From positions 1 to 5,273 of the forward strand of contig DUTO01000111.1 in NCBI GenBank assembly GCA_012842035.1: DNA of 5,273 bases, read 5' to 3'. Shown here piece by piece: positions 4,212 through 5,273 of this stretch (position 1 is the first letter of the stretch; every line of letters begins with the position of its first letter). Below the pieces are notes generated by a model. The model saw only the letters and a list, made by a program, of their open reading frames with translations, did no database searches and had not been told where the DNA came from. The translations under genes were made by a program, and so were the position numbers. Source of the stretch: Clostridia bacterium. Its GTDB lineage: Bacteria > Bacillota > Peptococcia > DRI-13 > DTU073.

Positions 4212-5273
4212 ATACCAGGTGGCAATGGAAAAATAAATTAAAACCCCTGTGATATCGGCTATAGATGTAACTAGCGGACCACTGGCCAAAGCAGGGTCTA
4301 TTTTTAATTTACTAAACAAAAAAGGCAAAGACATGCCGATAGTGCTACCCACCAATACTACGGCCAACATAGTTAAAGCTACTACGACCGCAACATCAAG
4401 ACCACCTCGGAAAATCCCGATAATAGAAACTGCAAATCCCATCAAGACACCCAAAAGGAGACCAACTACAATTTCTTTTCTGAATAATATAAACCAGTCT
4501 CCAATTTTTACATCACCAATAGTTAAAGCTCGAATCATCAAAGTAGCGGATTGCGAACCGGCATTACCAGCACTGTCAATCAATAAAGGCAAAAAGAATA
4601 CCAGAGCAATTACAGCTTGAATGGTTGCTTCATAATAAGCAATACACGCTCCGGAAAAAATATTGATAAAGATTAAGATCATTAGCCAGGGCAACCGTTT
4701 TTTGACTAACAAAAAAGGACTGGCAGCAAGCAAATTAGCATCCAGCTTACCCACAGTAGCCATTTTATGAATATCTTCCGTACTTTCTTCTTCAATTACA
4801 TCAACGATATCATCAACGGTAATAATACCTACTAAACGCTTTTCATTATCTGTAACAGGTAAAGCCAAGAGGTCATATTTTTTAATCAACTCAGCCACAT
4901 CTTCTTTATCATCTAAGGTATTAACAAAAATAACTTCCCTACCCATAATTTCTTCCACTTTTTGAGTAGGAGAAGCAACCACCAACTCCCTTAAAGAAAG
5001 AACCCCTTCTAAATGACGACTGCGATCAGTAACATAACAAATATAGATAGTTTCTTTATCAGGAGCACTTACCCTTATTTTATCCAAAGCTTCCTGGACA
5101 AGCATTTCTTTTTTTAAGTCTACAAATTCAATGGCCATGAGGCTACCGGCAGAATCCTCAGGATAATTTAAAAACTTATTAATGAGTCTTCTTTCCGTTT
5201 CCGAAGAATTCTGCAGAATCCGCTTAACCACATTAGCCGGCACTTCTTCTAAAAAGTCAATTTTATCATCAAA
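4200..5273 (-). CDS. mgtE: MgtE magnesium transporter/channel, N-terminus beyond window
   Basis: MgtE is a homodimeric Mg2+ channel of the inner membrane gated by cytoplasmic Mg2+. 357 residues are visible of about 450. The frame stays open to the edge (FDDKIDFLEEVPANVVKRIL precedes the GTG at 5243, which is therefore an internal Val), so only part of the N domain is missing. In visible numbering: the end of the N domain with YPEDSAGSLM (about 37-46), two CBS domains (about 48-168, with LPVTDNEKRLVGIITVDD), a connecting helix, then about five membrane segments (196-355). The pore signature DSAGNAGSQSATLMIRAL is at 233-250, and D340 in the last helix (SIADITG) corresponds to the conserved pore Asp of the family. 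The C-terminus ends with IYFSIATWYLSV. It converges on the subtilase gene and overlaps it by 12 bases. Its promoter, and any Mg2+ riboswitch, would lie outside the window. Confidence 0.95.
   Translation of the reverse strand, partial: FDDKIDFLEEVPANVVKRILQNSSETERRLINKFLNYPEDSAGSLMAIEFVDLKKEMLVQEALDKIRVSAPDKETIYICYVTDRSRHLEGVLSLRELVVASPTQKVEEIMGREVIFVNTLDDKEDVAELIKKYDLLALPVTDNEKRLVGIITVDDIVDVIEEESTEDIHKMATVGKLDANLLAASPFLLVKKRLPWLMILIFINIFSGACIAYYEATIQAVIALVFFLPLLIDSAGNAGSQSATLMIRALTIGDVKIGDWFILFRKEIVVGLLLGVLMGFAVSIIGIFRGGLDVAVVVALTMLAVVLVGSTIGMSLPFLFSKLKIDPALASGPLVTSIADITGVLIYFSIATWYLSV

Noticed and set aside
4212..4310. Plus-strand terminator for aprX inside mgtE
   Set aside because: A weak GGACC/GGGTCT pairing before TATTTTT near 4274-4307 has too short a stem and too long a loop to call.
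4249..4620. Plus-strand 123-residue open frame opposite mgtE
   Set aside because: It is antisense to the MgtE membrane domain and has a low-complexity Thr/Lys/Pro/Ile composition typical of a reverse-complement shadow.

Overview
The window looks like chromosomal DNA from a low-to-moderate GC, endospore-forming member of the Bacillota. The main evidence is a complete cotJA-cotJB-cotJC spore-coat operon. Strong AGGAGG-type ribosome binding sites, TTG/GTG starts, an S-layer-homology (SLH) protein, an orphan ECF-transporter S component and an AprX-like intracellular subtilisin fit the same picture. I cannot name a genus. A clostridial-type anaerobe is plausible but not proven.

Layout. Genes alternate in strand. 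At the left edge (minus) is a short secreted protein with two SLH domains, whose stop codon may be a frameshift at the window edge. Divergent from it (plus) is a membrane S component of a vitamin-type ECF transporter, with an extended -10 promoter and two consecutive terminators. Facing it (minus) is cotJABC: a TTG-started CotJA with a long Pro/Met/Cys repeat extension, CotJB overlapping it by 14 bases, then CotJC, a manganese-catalase-like protein. The terminator between the ECF gene and cotJC is bidirectional and overlaps the cotJC stop codon. A sporulation-type (sigma-K/E-like) promoter lies just upstream of cotJA.

The 327-base gap between cotJA and the next gene is the most interesting non-coding stretch. 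It holds the cotJ promoter and, on the plus strand, a well-formed vegetative-type promoter followed about 50 bases later by a strong intrinsic terminator, with no reading frame between them. This could be a small RNA or an attenuated leader. A complete AprX-like subtilase (plus) follows. It converges on, and overlaps by 12 bases, an mgtE magnesium transporter/channel gene (minus) whose N-terminus runs off the right edge. The only good terminator for mgtE lies inside the subtilase coding sequence, so the 3' ends of the two mRNAs should be complementary over roughly 115 bases.

Functionally, cotJABC belongs to spore-coat assembly. The subtilase has no signal peptide and may act inside the cell in stationary phase or sporulation. 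The SLH protein, ECF S component and MgtE are envelope or transport functions with no obvious pathway link to one another. I see no mobile element, CRISPR array, tRNA or rRNA. Most of the window is ordinary, and I do not see a clear new biological system.
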